Positions 16,674 through 25,305 are shown, counted from the first letter of the stretch. The stretch is 64,000 nucleotides of DNA from Mycolicibacter longobardus (GCF_002102265.1 NZ_LQPG01000040.1:1-64000); one strand, 5' to 3'. A program made the numbers and translations. The notes: generated by a model from the sequence alone, not told the origin.

Positions 16674-17660
16674 ATGTGCACCCGACTGGTTTATCTGGGA
16701 CCCAACGGCAACATCATCACCGGACGGTCGATGGACTGGAAGCTGGACCTGGCGACCAACCTCTGGGCGCTGCCGCGCGGCGTGAAACGCGACGGGCGGG
16801 CCGGGGCGAACTCCCTTGAGTGGACTGCCAAATACGGCAGTGTGGTGGCCACCGGCTACGACATCTGCACCACCGACGGATTGAACGAGGCTGGTCTCTC
16901 GGTCAACCTGCTGTGGCTGGCCGAGTCGGAGTATCCGGTCTACGACGGTTCCCGGCCCGGGCTGGCCATCTCCATCTGGGCACAGTACGTACTGGACAAC
17001 TTCGCCACCGTGGCCGAGGCGGTCGCGGATCTCAGCGCTGAGCCCTACGTCCTGGTGACCGACGGAGTTCCCGGAGAGGACCGGCTGGCCACCCTGCATC
17101 TGTCGCTGTCGGATGCGACCGGCGACAGCGCGATCGTGGAATACATCGGTGGAAAGCAGACCATCCACCACAGCCGCGACTATCAGGTGATGACGAACTC
17201 GCCGGTCTTCGATCAGCAGCTTGCCGTCAACGCCTACTGGGAGCAGCTCGGCGGAACCGTCATGCTGCCGGGCACCAACCGGGCCGCGGACCGGTTCGCG
17301 CGGGCCTCGTTCTACGTCAACGCGGTACCGAAATCCGAGGACCCCAAGATCGCGCTCGCCTCGGCGCTGAGCGTGGTGCGCAACGTATCCGTCCCGTTCG
17401 GCATCTCCACACCCGACGAGCCCAACATCTCCTCCACCCGCTGGCGCACCGTCGCCCACCACACCCGCAAGCTGTACTTCTTCGAGTCCGCGTTGACCCC
17501 CAACGTCTTCTGGGTGGATCTCAACAAGCTCGACTTCAGCGAGGGCGCGGCGGCACGCAAGCTGGACCTCGGCCCCGATGAATCGAACATGCTCGCGGGC
17601 GAGTCCTCGGCGCAGTTCGCCGCCGCCGAACCCTTCACCTTCTTGGACCTGAGCAAGTGA
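16674..17660 (+). CDS. Choloylglycine hydrolase-like Ntn amidase
   Basis: A 328-residue linear amide C-N hydrolase of the bile salt hydrolase / penicillin V acylase family. Met1 is followed by the nucleophile Cys2. Arg18, Asp21 and Asn175 fall at the same numbers as the catalytic residues of classical bile salt hydrolases, and DRFARASF near residues 206-213 carries candidate partners for the conserved Arg. No signal peptide is seen, so the protein should be cytoplasmic. It starts 21 bases after fadE33, so read-through from the KstR2-controlled promoter is likely. The substrate could be a conjugated bile acid, an N-acyl amino acid, an acyl-homoserine lactone or a penicillin; the sequence cannot decide. 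It is not part of the standard M. tuberculosis locus. Confidence 0.85.
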   Translation: MCTRLVYLGPNGNIITGRSMDWKLDLATNLWALPRGVKRDGRAGANSLEWTAKYGSVVATGYDICTTDGLNEAGLSVNLLWLAESEYPVYDGSRPGLAISIWAQYVLDNFATVAEAVADLSAEPYVLVTDGVPGEDRLATLHLSLSDATGDSAIVEYIGGKQTIHHSRDYQVMTNSPVFDQQLAVNAYWEQLGGTVMLPGTNRAADRFARASFYVNAVPKSEDPKIALASALSVVRNVSVPFGISTPDEPNISSTRWRTVAHHTRKLYFFESALTPNVFWVDLNKLDFSEGAAARKLDLGPDESNMLAGESSAQFAAAEPFTFLDLSK

Positions 17661-17664
17661 GGCT

Positions 17665-18846
17665 ATGACCAGCCGTCTCGAACGTGCGGCGCTGCGCGCC
17701 GGCATCCCACCCTTCCATGTGATGGATGTGTGGCTGGCCGCCGACGAACGCCAGCGCAGCCACGGCGACCTGGTGAACCTGTCGGCCGGACAGCCCAGCG
17801 TGGGCGCCCCCGCGCCGGTGCGGGCCGCCGCGGCCGCCGCGCTGAGCACCAATCAGCTGGGTTACACAGTGGCACTGGGGATCCCAGAACTGCGTTCGGC
17901 CATCGCCGGCTCATACGCGGATCGCTACGAGCTGAGCGTCGACCCCGACGACGTGGTGGTGACCACTGGTTCGTCGGGCGGTTTTCTGCTGGCGTTTCTG
18001 GCCTGCTTCGACGCCGGCGACCGGGTGGCGATCGCCAGTCCGGGCTATCCCTGTTACCGCAACATCCTGACCGCGCTGGGCTGCGAGGTGGTCGAGATCC
18101 CGTGCGGACCGGACACCCGCTTCCAACCCACCGCGGCCATGCTCGCCGAGCTGGCTGAGACCGGGCCCCTGGCCGGAGTGATCGTCGCCAGCCCGGCGAA
18201 CCCGACCGGGACCGTGCTGGAACCGGCGGAGCTGGCCGCGATCGCCGCATGGTGCGACACCGCCGGGGTTCGGCTGATCAGCGACGAGGTCTACCACGGG
18301 CTGGTCTACGCCGGAGCCCCGCAGACCAGCTGCGCCTGGCAGACCTCACGCAACGCGGTGGTGGCCAACAGCTTCTCGAAGTACTTCGCGATGACCGGCT
18401 GGCGGCTGGGCTGGCTGCTGGTCCCACCGGCCCTGCGACGCGCGGTGGACTGCCTGACCGGCAACTTCACCATCTGCCCGCCGGTGCTGGCCCAGTACGC
18501 GGCGGTCGCCGCATTCACCCCGGAATCCATCGCCGAGTCCGACGGCCACCTGAGGCACTACGCGACCAACCGGGCGCTGCTGCTGAACGGGCTGCGGGAC
18601 CTGGGCATCGATCGGTTGGCGCCCACCGACGGGGCGTTCTACGTCTACGCCGACGTCTCGGAGCACACCGACGACTCGCTGGAATTCTGTGCGCGCCTGC
18701 TGGCCGACACCGGCGTGGCGCTGGCTCCGGGAGTCGACTTCGACACCGAGCGCGGTCATACCTTCGTCCGGTTGTCGTTCGCCGGCCCGACCGCCGACAT
18801 CGACGAAGCACTGCGCCGGATCCGCGGGTGGCTGCCGCTCCGGTAG
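17665..18846 (+). CDS. aspB: Class I PLP-dependent aminotransferase AspB
   Basis: A 393-residue fold-type I aminotransferase. It shows the SAGQPSVGAP and LGYTVALGIPELR N-terminal region, NPTGTVL for cofactor contacts, DEVYHGLVY, and the PLP Lys in SFSKYFAMTGWRLGW. A C-terminal Arg for substrate carboxylate is in FVRLSFAG. It is orthologous to Rv3565, annotated aspartate aminotransferase, though true substrate preference is not evident. It lies 4 bases after the amidase gene and could be co-transcribed with it. In M. tuberculosis it is followed by nat in the opposite orientation; nat is absent here. Confidence 0.88.
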   Translation: MTSRLERAALRAGIPPFHVMDVWLAADERQRSHGDLVNLSAGQPSVGAPAPVRAAAAAALSTNQLGYTVALGIPELRSAIAGSYADRYELSVDPDDVVVTTGSSGGFLLAFLACFDAGDRVAIASPGYPCYRNILTALGCEVVEIPCGPDTRFQPTAAMLAELAETGPLAGVIVASPANPTGTVLEPAELAAIAAWCDTAGVRLISDEVYHGLVYAGAPQTSCAWQTSRNAVVANSFSKYFAMTGWRLGWLLVPPALRRAVDCLTGNFTICPPVLAQYAAVAAFTPESIAESDGHLRHYATNRALLLNGLRDLGIDRLAPTDGAFYVYADVSEHTDDSLEFCARLLADTGVALAPGVDFDTERGHTFVRLSFAGPTADIDEALRRIRGWLPLR

Positions 18847-18889
18847 GTTTAGGCCCAAGCTCGAAATACCTGATCGAAGGGACCCTGCA

Positions 18890-19291
18890 ATGAGCACAAT
18901 CACGACTTCTCGCCTGGCGATCGGCGCCGCGGCCGTCGGCATCCTCGGTGCGGTGGCCGCTGCGGCGATGGCCGGGACCATCTCGCCGGCAGCCGATGCC
19001 GCACCCTCCCCCTGCACGGCTGCCGGGCTGGCCAGCACCGCCAGCGGCGTGCTGAGCCAAGCCGGTGGATTCCTCGGCGCCCACCCGGAGGCCAACGACG
19101 TGCTGACCGCCGCGGCCACCATGCCCCCGGACCAGGCCAAGTCCTCGGTGCAGGGCTACTTCGTCGGCCACCTCGACCAGCTGTCAACCCTGCAGGGCAT
19201 CGCCCAGCCGCTCACCGACCTGAAGAGCCAATGCGGGATCGCGGTATCACCGACCCAGCTGGCCACACTGCTGGAGACCGTCAGCAATTAG
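18890..19291 (+). CDS. Secreted haemophore-like protein
   Basis: A 133-residue exported protein with a signal peptide (about residues 1-38, ending AADA before APSPC). The mature helical domain of about 95 residues has two Cys (42 and 115) placed to form a disulfide, as in the mycobacterial haem-binding MHB family (Rv0203-like). Haem binding is inferred from family resemblance, not from a defined ligand motif. The start ATG follows a GAAGGGA site. It is separated from aspB by 43 bases and from the next gene by 9 bases. MhuD, which degrades haem, is encoded in the same window but far away. Confidence 0.72.
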   Translation: MSTITTSRLAIGAAAVGILGAVAAAAMAGTISPAADAAPSPCTAAGLASTASGVLSQAGGFLGAHPEANDVLTAAATMPPDQAKSSVQGYFVGHLDQLSTLQGIAQPLTDLKSQCGIAVSPTQLATLLETVSN

Positions 19292-19300
19292 GTCCGGGCC

Positions 19301-20569
19301 ATGGGCCTGGTGATCAGCGAACACGAACGGGCCGCGCTGGCGCAGGCTTCGGGTTTCGGGCTGTTCGCCGCGATCACCGGGCGCCGGTCGCGGCGGTTCC
19401 CGGTCGGCGGCGCCATTCCCGCCGGCGCGCTGGCCTACCGCAGCCGCCGGCCCGTGCAGCCGTTGTCCGAGGTCGAGCGTGCCCTGCTGCTGTCGTTGAT
19501 GGCCGGCGTCACCGGTTGGCACGACGGCATCGCGCACCACCCCGGGTACGCCCCTGCGCTGCCGAACTACCCCGGCAGCGCCACCGGCCGGGCCGTGCCG
19601 TCGGCGGCGGGTTTTCACACCAGCCAGCTGTTCTTCACCGACGACACCGGCTGTTACCTGCTGCCCACCCGCGACCAGAAACCACAGCAGTTCGACACCA
19701 TCGAGGGCTGGATCAGCCATACCGCGGATTCCTATGTGCGGCTTTCGGATTCCCGCTTGGAGCTGCCACGTGAAGAGCCCTACATGGAGGGCCACAACAC
19801 CTGGATCGGCAACCATCCGGGCAGCCTGCTGGCGTTCGCCGTGGCTGACCTGGCCGAGCACCTGCTGGAGAATCTGTGGTTCTTCGCGGCCAACGGATAT
19901 CCGGTCCGCGATGACGTCAACGGTCGCGAAATCCCCGGCGTGCAGGCATTTTCCGGATTGGCACACGCCGATGACCCGATACCGCTGTCGTTCGTCGAGC
20001 AGTACACCCTGACCGAGGCCAGCGCCGAGTTGTCCATCGCCGCCCATAACGGGGCGCTGGGACTGCAGGCGATGGGTCTGGGCGGCTGGATCTTCGACGG
20101 CCTGGACCGGCTGTCGGTGCTGGGTGGCTCCGGTGACCCGCGGGCGCCCGGGCTGGGTTTCGTCGCCGATGACGACCCGCGCTGGCCGTTCCCGAATGTC
20201 ACCGGGTTGCCGGGGCATTTCGAGACGCTCAGCCCACCACACGTCGCCTCGGTGGCCGACGGCGTAGCCAAGCTGGTGGCCCGAAAGTTCGGTCCGGGTG
20301 GTCCATCGCACCCGGATACGCCGGGGCCGTGGTCGAACAGCCCGGCCGTGCGCGGTTCGGCGCTGCCCCCGGACGGCATCGCCGAGCTGGTCACCTGCCA
20401 GGCGTCCTACATCTACGACACGTTCGGCAAGCTGCCCGGCACCGTCCCGACCGTGCACGTGCTGATGTACCTGCAGGCCCAGCACCTCGACACCGACTTC
20501 TACGACGAGTTCTACTCCCCCGGCGCGTATCTGCGAAGCCATGCGGAGCACCAGCAACGCTGGCATTGA
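19301..20569 (+). CDS. Conserved-looking protein of unknown function, 422 residues
   Basis: The frame starts with ATG nine bases after the haemophore-like gene and has codon use like its neighbours. I do not recognise the family with confidence. There is no signal peptide. The N-terminal part (RRSRRFPVGG..., then GRAVPSAAGFHTSQLFF near 95-110) faintly recalls the start of SagB-type nitroreductases, while the centre has an acidic, Trp-containing stretch and the end is rich in Tyr and His. That likeness is too weak to assign a function. It may form a two-gene unit with the haemophore-like gene. Confidence 0.7.
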   Translation: MGLVISEHERAALAQASGFGLFAAITGRRSRRFPVGGAIPAGALAYRSRRPVQPLSEVERALLLSLMAGVTGWHDGIAHHPGYAPALPNYPGSATGRAVPSAAGFHTSQLFFTDDTGCYLLPTRDQKPQQFDTIEGWISHTADSYVRLSDSRLELPREEPYMEGHNTWIGNHPGSLLAFAVADLAEHLLENLWFFAANGYPVRDDVNGREIPGVQAFSGLAHADDPIPLSFVEQYTLTEASAELSIAAHNGALGLQAMGLGGWIFDGLDRLSVLGGSGDPRAPGLGFVADDDPRWPFPNVTGLPGHFETLSPPHVASVADGVAKLVARKFGPGGPSHPDTPGPWSNSPAVRGSALPPDGIAELVTCQASYIYDTFGKLPGTVPTVHVLMYLQAQHLDTDFYDEFYSPGAYLRSHAEHQQRWH

Positions 20570-20776
20570 CGCCGGTCCAAGAGCATCATGACTGGATGGG
20601 CGCATCGGGTGATGGACATGAGCACGTGGCTTGGCTGTTGCCGACGCACGGCAGTGAAGGCTTGCGGGACGGTGTAGACCTCGACGACACCGAGTCGCTC
20701 GCCGAGTTGATCGGCGACAATACTGCCCCCCTAGGCCGCCCCATTCCCCGGGGCTAACCCTAAGAACTACAACGGG

Positions 20777-22153
20777 TTACGGATCTTCGTCGTCTTCGTC
20801 GCTGGAGTTGTTGTCGTTCAGTAGTTTTTCGGGGTGGTGGTAGTGGTTGATGCGGGGTTGGCCGTGGTCCAGATGCGCCGGTGGCAGGGTTTCGGTGGTG
20901 CCGTCGTGGCGTTTGCGGGTTTTGAAGCCGCCTGACGTGATGAGTTGGTGGTGGGGGCCGCAGCGCAGGGTCAGGTCGTGGATGTCGGTGCGTTTGGTGG
21001 TGGCGTAGTCGTCGTCGTGGTGGACTTCGCAGTTGTAGCCGGAGATGGGACAGTTGGGGTGCGAACAGCCACGCTCCTTGTCATAGAGCACGATGCGTTG
21101 CCCGGGTGAGGCCAGGCGTTTGGTGTGGAACAGGGCGAGTTCTTTGGCGCCGTCATAGATCCGCAGGTAATGGTGGGCGTGGGAGGCCATCGCGATCACG
21201 TCGCGCATCGGCAGCCAGGTGCCGCCGCCGGTGTGGGCTTTGCCGGTGCCGGCCTCCAGGTCGGCCAGGGTGGCCGAGACGATGATGCTGGCCGGCAGGC
21301 CGTTGTGCTGGCCCAATTCTCCGGAGGCCAGCAGGGCGCGGCCCATCGCGGTCAGCGCGTCGTGGTTGCGTTGCCCAGCATTGCGGGTATCGGCGTCGAT
21401 CGCGGCTTGCGACGGTGTGCCGCTGGTGCACGGGGTGGGGTCGTCGGGGTTGCACATGCCCGGTGCGGCCCAGCGGGCCGCCACGGCATCCCAGGTGGCG
21501 CGGGCTTGAGGATCGAGGTAGCCGGTGATGGGGGTCATGCCGTCGCGGTCTTGGGGGCCCAGCACGATGCCGCGGCGTTTGGCGCGTTCCTCATCGCTGT
21601 AGTTGCCGTCGGGGTGGAGATGGTCGGCTAGTCGCTTCGCCAGTTGGGTGAGTTCGTCGGGGCGGCACTGGGTGGCCAGTTCGGTGAGGTGGTCTTCGGC
21701 CTGGGCCAAGGTGCCGGCATCGATACCGTCGGGCAGGTAGTGGAAGAAGGAGCGGATCACCGCGATGTGGGCGGCCCCGATCCGCCCGTCGCGCTGGGCG
21801 GCGGCTACCACCGGTAGCACCGGTTGCAGTGGTTCGCCGGTGATGGCGCGCCGTGGCCCGAGTTCGGCGGCGTCGGTGATGCGGCGCTTGGCTTCACCGC
21901 GGGTGATGTGCAGGGTGTCGGCCAAGATCCAGCGTGCCTTGCCGCCGATCTCGGCGGGATCAGCGGTGGCGAGCTGGTTGACCAACGGATGCTCAACGGC
22001 CGGCAGCCGCCGGCGTAGCTTCTCGCAGCGCTGCAAGATCGCCAGGCATTCGCGTGGTGTCAAGGCCTCGAAGTCCAGTTCCAGCGCCCGATCCAGGTCA
22101 GCGGAGAGCGCATCGAAGGCTCCGACGATCTCTGCCCGGCTATTCGAACGCAT
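20777..22153 (-). CDS. 13E12 repeat family protein (DUF222 with HNH endonuclease domain)
   Basis: A 458-residue member of the multi-copy mycobacterial 13E12 family. The ATG at 22153 gives MRSNSRAEIVGAFDALS, the usual family N-terminus; the upstream open frame is not family sequence. DUF222 covers about residues 10-330, including GLPASIIV and TKRLASPGQRI. The HNH nuclease-like motif follows (CSHPNCPISG...CEVHHDDDYA...DLTLRCGPHHQLI), and the tail is acidic. Members are repeated in genomes, serve as attachment sites for phiRv1-type prophages in M. tuberculosis, and several are LexA-controlled. An SOS-like box overlaps the start codon here. The gene lies in the accessory stretch between aspB and hsaB. 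Confidence 0.92.
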   Translation of the reverse strand: MRSNSRAEIVGAFDALSADLDRALELDFEALTPRECLAILQRCEKLRRRLPAVEHPLVNQLATADPAEIGGKARWILADTLHITRGEAKRRITDAAELGPRRAITGEPLQPVLPVVAAAQRDGRIGAAHIAVIRSFFHYLPDGIDAGTLAQAEDHLTELATQCRPDELTQLAKRLADHLHPDGNYSDEERAKRRGIVLGPQDRDGMTPITGYLDPQARATWDAVAARWAAPGMCNPDDPTPCTSGTPSQAAIDADTRNAGQRNHDALTAMGRALLASGELGQHNGLPASIIVSATLADLEAGTGKAHTGGGTWLPMRDVIAMASHAHHYLRIYDGAKELALFHTKRLASPGQRIVLYDKERGCSHPNCPISGYNCEVHHDDDYATTKRTDIHDLTLRCGPHHQLITSGGFKTRKRHDGTTETLPPAHLDHGQPRINHYHHPEKLLNDNNSSDEDDEDP

Positions 22154-22159
22154 GTGCGA
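22144..22159. promoter_or_regulatory. LexA (SOS) box over the 13E12 start codon
   Basis: The sequence TCGAACGCATGTGCGA differs from the mycobacterial SOS consensus TCGAAC-n4-GTTCGA at one position. It contains the complement of the start codon (22151-22153) in its centre, so bound LexA would block initiation directly. Confidence 0.7.
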
Positions 22160-22247
22160 ATCATAGCGGCGCGCACTGACAAGAAACCGACAACTAAAAC
22201 CACAGTGACACAAGTGATTAGAGTGATTGCCCGCGCGAGTCCCCGGG

Positions 22248-22733
22248 CTACGCCCGCGAAACCCTTTGCACTGAACGAATTCCGACATAGGCCAGCGCGA
22301 CCGCGAGCAACGCGAATTTGGTAAGTGCCGCGCTGCGGGCCCGCCGGGCATTGGCGTCGCGGTCCACACCGTCGAGCACCTTGAGCAGCGCCACCCCCTC
22401 GATGGCATCGCCGGCCACAGCGCCGATCGGCAGGAGCCGCAGTGCCGCGGTGTCGCCCCGACGACCACGGACGGCATTGATGAGCAACCCCACCAGGGTG
22501 CCGTAGGTCAGCATGTAGCCGAAGTCGAGCCACAGCGACCAGCGTGCCCACCGGCGGCCTTCGGCGCCCCAGGCGGTCAGGATCTCCTCGGCGCGGGAAG
22601 CACTACCGGCCAGCTCGAACGCGATGATCCCGGGACCGCCCGTCTTGCGCATCCCGCGCTCAATCGGCAACATCACTGCGTTGTAGGCAAGAAAGGCCGC
22701 CGCCGACCAACCGAGGCGCTTCACCCGACGCAT
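22248..22733 (-). CDS. Predicted membrane protein, 161 residues
   Basis: A small integral membrane protein with about four hydrophobic spans: near residues 8-22, 66-86, 98-117 and 138-154. Between the first two is an amphipathic stretch containing SRAEEILTAWG. The start ATG at 22733 is preferred because the N-terminus MRRVKRLGW is basic, as expected for an inside start. No family with known function is recognised. It is read towards the 13E12 gene and divergent from the broken hydrolase. Confidence 0.65.
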   Translation of the reverse strand: MRRVKRLGWSAAAFLAYNAVMLPIERGMRKTGGPGIIAFELAGSASRAEEILTAWGAEGRRWARWSLWLDFGYMLTYGTLVGLLINAVRGRRGDTAALRLLPIGAVAGDAIEGVALLKVLDGVDRDANARRARSAALTKFALLAVALAYVGIRSVQRVSRA

Positions 22734-22867
22734 GGTAGACGTCGAATTGCGCCGCTGTGGTCGCGCCAGCGACGGATCGCCCCGCAGTGTCGTGGCGCTA
22801 CTGACCAGTAGAACGGCTGACCGATTCGATGACTACAGCGACACGGCGTCGGCTACCATCGCCGTCG

Positions 22868-23726
22868 ATGAATCGGGCGGATGTCACATTCCTCTCCGCT
22901 GGAATACGTTGCGCGGGGTGGCTCTATCGTCCAAGCGATGCCCCCGGCGACGTGCCCTGCGTGGTCATGGCTCACGGCGTCGGGTTGACCCGCCACGATG
23001 CACTGTCCAGCTACGCCGAGGCGCTGACGCGTGCCGGCGTCGCGACGCTAGTCTACGACCATCGCTACCTCGGCGACTCAGAAGGCGAACCGCGGCAACG
23101 GGTTCGCATGACTGAGCAACTCGAGGACCGTTTGGCGGCTATCACATTCGCGCGGACACTCGACGGAATCGACCCCGACAGAATCATCGTTTGGGGGTTC
23201 TCACTGAGCGGCGGGACCGCGCTGCAGGCAGCCGCCGCGGACCAACACGTGGCCGGCGCTATCCTACTCTGCCCGTTTCTGGACGGCCGGTGGCGAACAA
23301 TCCACGGGATGAGAATCCAGCCGCGCAATGCAACGTGGGTCACGATACGGGCGATGCGGGACACGCTGATTCCGGTGTCCGCTAAGCCAGTGCCCATGGC
23401 GGCATGACATTCCCGGGTGAGTTCGCAGGATTCCGTTCGATTGCGACGTCGGATTGGCGCAATGAAGTGCACGCCGGTGTGGTGCTGCCCCTGCCGTTCT
23501 GGCGACCGGTTACACAAGCTCCAAATCTCACCTGTCCGGTACTGATTCAGGCAGGCGAACGCGACATCTCGGTGTCAGCACGGGCCATCGATCATCTCGC
23601 TCGTCTGGCGCCACGGGCGACCTGAAGAACTACGACGTCGACCACTTCGAGCCGTTCTCCAGCAGTCACTCGTCCGAGATCATCGCAGATCAGGTGAGCT
23701 GGCTCAGAGCTCTCCCGCGAACGTGA
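22868..23726 (+). pseudogene. Alpha/beta hydrolase interrupted by two frameshifts
   Basis: Three pieces of one hydrolase lie in three frames: 22868-23408 (MNRADVTFLSAGIRCAGWLY to IPVSAKPVPMAA), 23404-23620 (MTFPGEFAGFRS to LARLAPRA) and about 23620-23726 (LKNYDVDHFEPF to the end). Joined, they read as a dienelactone-hydrolase-like protein of roughly 285 residues with nucleophile motif GFSLSGG and a late VDHFEPF segment holding the His. One missing base near 23407 and another near 23620 would restore the reading frame. Both lie at repeated-base positions (GCAATG to GCATG; GCGGAC to GCGAC), so sequencing error is possible. It is not HsaD. Confidence 0.75.
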
Positions 23727-23787
23727 ATCTCACGACGTAACACGCCGCGGCGGCATCGCCGGATTCCCGCTCGGCGCAGGGGGAACG

Positions 23788-24354
23788 CTACAGCCAGGTG
23801 TCTTCGGTGGTGGCGGTGAGAAACGCCTCCAGGTCGTCGCGCCAGTGCGCCGGTGTGGTCTTGTCCGGCTCGATACCGGTGTAGTCGCCGCGATAAAACA
23901 GCAGTGGCCGGGGCTTGACCTCCGGGACATCCGAAAGTGACTGCACCGCACCGAACACCACGAAGTGGTCGCCCCCGTCGTGCACCGAGGCCACCGTGCA
24001 GTCGATGTGGGCCAGGGAACCGGCCAGGATCGGCGACCCCAGCGGGGAGGGCTCCCAGTCCACGCCGGCGAACTTGTCCGGCTCGCGGGAGCCGAACCGG
24101 GCGCAGACGTCCTTCTGCTGTTCGGCCAGGATGTTGACGCAGAACTTTCCGCTGGCCTCGATGGCCTGCCAGGACCGCGACATCTTGGTCGGGCAGAACA
24201 GCACCAGCGGCGGATCCAGCGACAGCGCGGCGAACGACTGGCAGGCGAAGCCGACCGGCGCATCGTCGTGCACGGTGGTGATGATCGTGATGCCGGTGCA
24301 GAACTGGCCCAGCGCGTTGCGGAACGCGCGCGGGTCGATCGGAAGCTCGGTCAC
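23788..24354 (-). CDS. hsaB: Flavin reductase HsaB
   Basis: A 188-residue short-chain flavin reductase that supplies reduced flavin to the oxygenase HsaA for hydroxylation of the A-ring phenol 3-HSA. The signature FCTGITIITTVHDDAPVGFACQSFAALSLDPPLV is at residues 18-51, and SVHDGGDHFVVFGAV gives the conserved GDH motif. The GTG at 24354 is the start, with the hsaC stop ending two bases before. It is the last gene of the KstR-controlled hsa unit and is nearly identical in layout to the M. tuberculosis protein. Confidence 0.95.
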   Translation of the reverse strand: MTELPIDPRAFRNALGQFCTGITIITTVHDDAPVGFACQSFAALSLDPPLVLFCPTKMSRSWQAIEASGKFCVNILAEQQKDVCARFGSREPDKFAGVDWEPSPLGSPILAGSLAHIDCTVASVHDGGDHFVVFGAVQSLSDVPEVKPRPLLFYRGDYTGIEPDKTTPAHWRDDLEAFLTATTEDTWL

Positions 24355-24356
24355 CG

Positions 24357-25256
24357 TCAGTTCATACCAACCGTGAAGTCATGACCCCACAGACTGACCG
24401 CGGTGCTCTCCCGCGCCACCCAGTCGTCGTCATCGACTTCCAGTCCCTCGCAACCGAATTCGATCTGAAAACCGCTGGGCGCCTTCATGTAGAAGGACAG
24501 CATCTTGTCATTGACGTGCCGGCCCAGGGTGGCGGCCATCGGCACCTTGCGGCGGGCGACGCGGTCCAGGCAGAGCCCGACATCGTCGGCGTCCTCCACT
24601 TCGACCATCAGGTGCACGATTCCGGTCGGGGTGGGCATCGGCAGGAACGCCAGGCTGTGGTGACGCGGGTTGCAGCCGAAGAACCGCAGCCACGCCGGGT
24701 CGCCGTCGGCCGGGCGGCCCACCATCTGCGGGGGCAGCCGCATCGAGTCACGCAGCTTGAAGCCGAGCACGTCGCGGTAGAAGTGCAGCGCCTCGGCGTC
24801 ATCCTTGGTCGACAGCACCACGTGACCCAGGCCCTGCTCCTCGGTGACGAACCGGTGCCCGTAGGGGCTGACCACCCGGCGGTGCTGCAGCGCCACACCG
24901 TGGAAGACCTCCAGGTGATTGCCCGACGGGTCGTCGAACGCGATCATCTCCTGGACGCACCGCTCGGCCAGCTCGGCTGCGGTCGCTTCCTTGTACGGCG
25001 TGCCCTCGGCCTCCAGCCGCTGCCGGATCTCCTGCAGCCCCGCGGCGTTGGCGCATTCCCAACCGGACACCAGCAACCGGTCGGTGTCCCCGGGCACGAT
25101 TACCAGCCGGGCGGGGAACTCGTCCATCCGCAGGTACAGCGCACCCTCGCATGAGCCGGATCCCTCGACCATGCCGAGGACTTTCAGCCCGAAGTCCCGC
25201 CAGGCCGCCATGTCGGTGGCCTGAATTCGCAGGTAGCCCAGCGAACGGATACTCAT
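24357..25256 (-). CDS. hsaC: Extradiol ring-cleavage dioxygenase HsaC
   Basis: A 299-residue type I extradiol dioxygenase with two VOC domains. It cleaves the catechol 3,4-DHSA to 4,9-DSHA. The iron ligands His145, His215 and Glu266 are all present at the family numbers, and YMKAPSGFQIEFG contains the Glu. The ATG at 25256 follows a GGAGG site. In M. tuberculosis hsaD lies between hsaA and hsaC; here only 49 bases separate them. The product of this enzyme would normally be the substrate of HsaD, which must be encoded elsewhere or replaced. Confidence 0.96.
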   Translation of the reverse strand: MSIRSLGYLRIQATDMAAWRDFGLKVLGMVEGSGSCEGALYLRMDEFPARLVIVPGDTDRLLVSGWECANAAGLQEIRQRLEAEGTPYKEATAAELAERCVQEMIAFDDPSGNHLEVFHGVALQHRRVVSPYGHRFVTEEQGLGHVVLSTKDDAEALHFYRDVLGFKLRDSMRLPPQMVGRPADGDPAWLRFFGCNPRHHSLAFLPMPTPTGIVHLMVEVEDADDVGLCLDRVARRKVPMAATLGRHVNDKMLSFYMKAPSGFQIEFGCEGLEVDDDDWVARESTAVSLWGHDFTVGMN

Positions 25257-25305
25257 CGGAACACCTCCAGCAAGCTCGTCAATCTCCCAGCGTGGTCCAG
25301 ACCGA

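Noticed and set aside
20596..20757. Possible small gene MGASGDGHEHVAWLL... between the 422-residue protein and 13E12
   Set aside because: No ribosome-binding site, no recognisable domain and no conserved feature; it lies in a 207-base gap in which I see nothing else.
22868..23726. The broken hydrolase as a relic of the missing hsaD
   Set aside because: Its motifs (GFSLSGG, MTFPGEF, VDHFEPF) fit a dienelactone-hydrolase-like family, not a meta-cleavage-product hydrolase, and it lies on the opposite strand and beyond hsaB.
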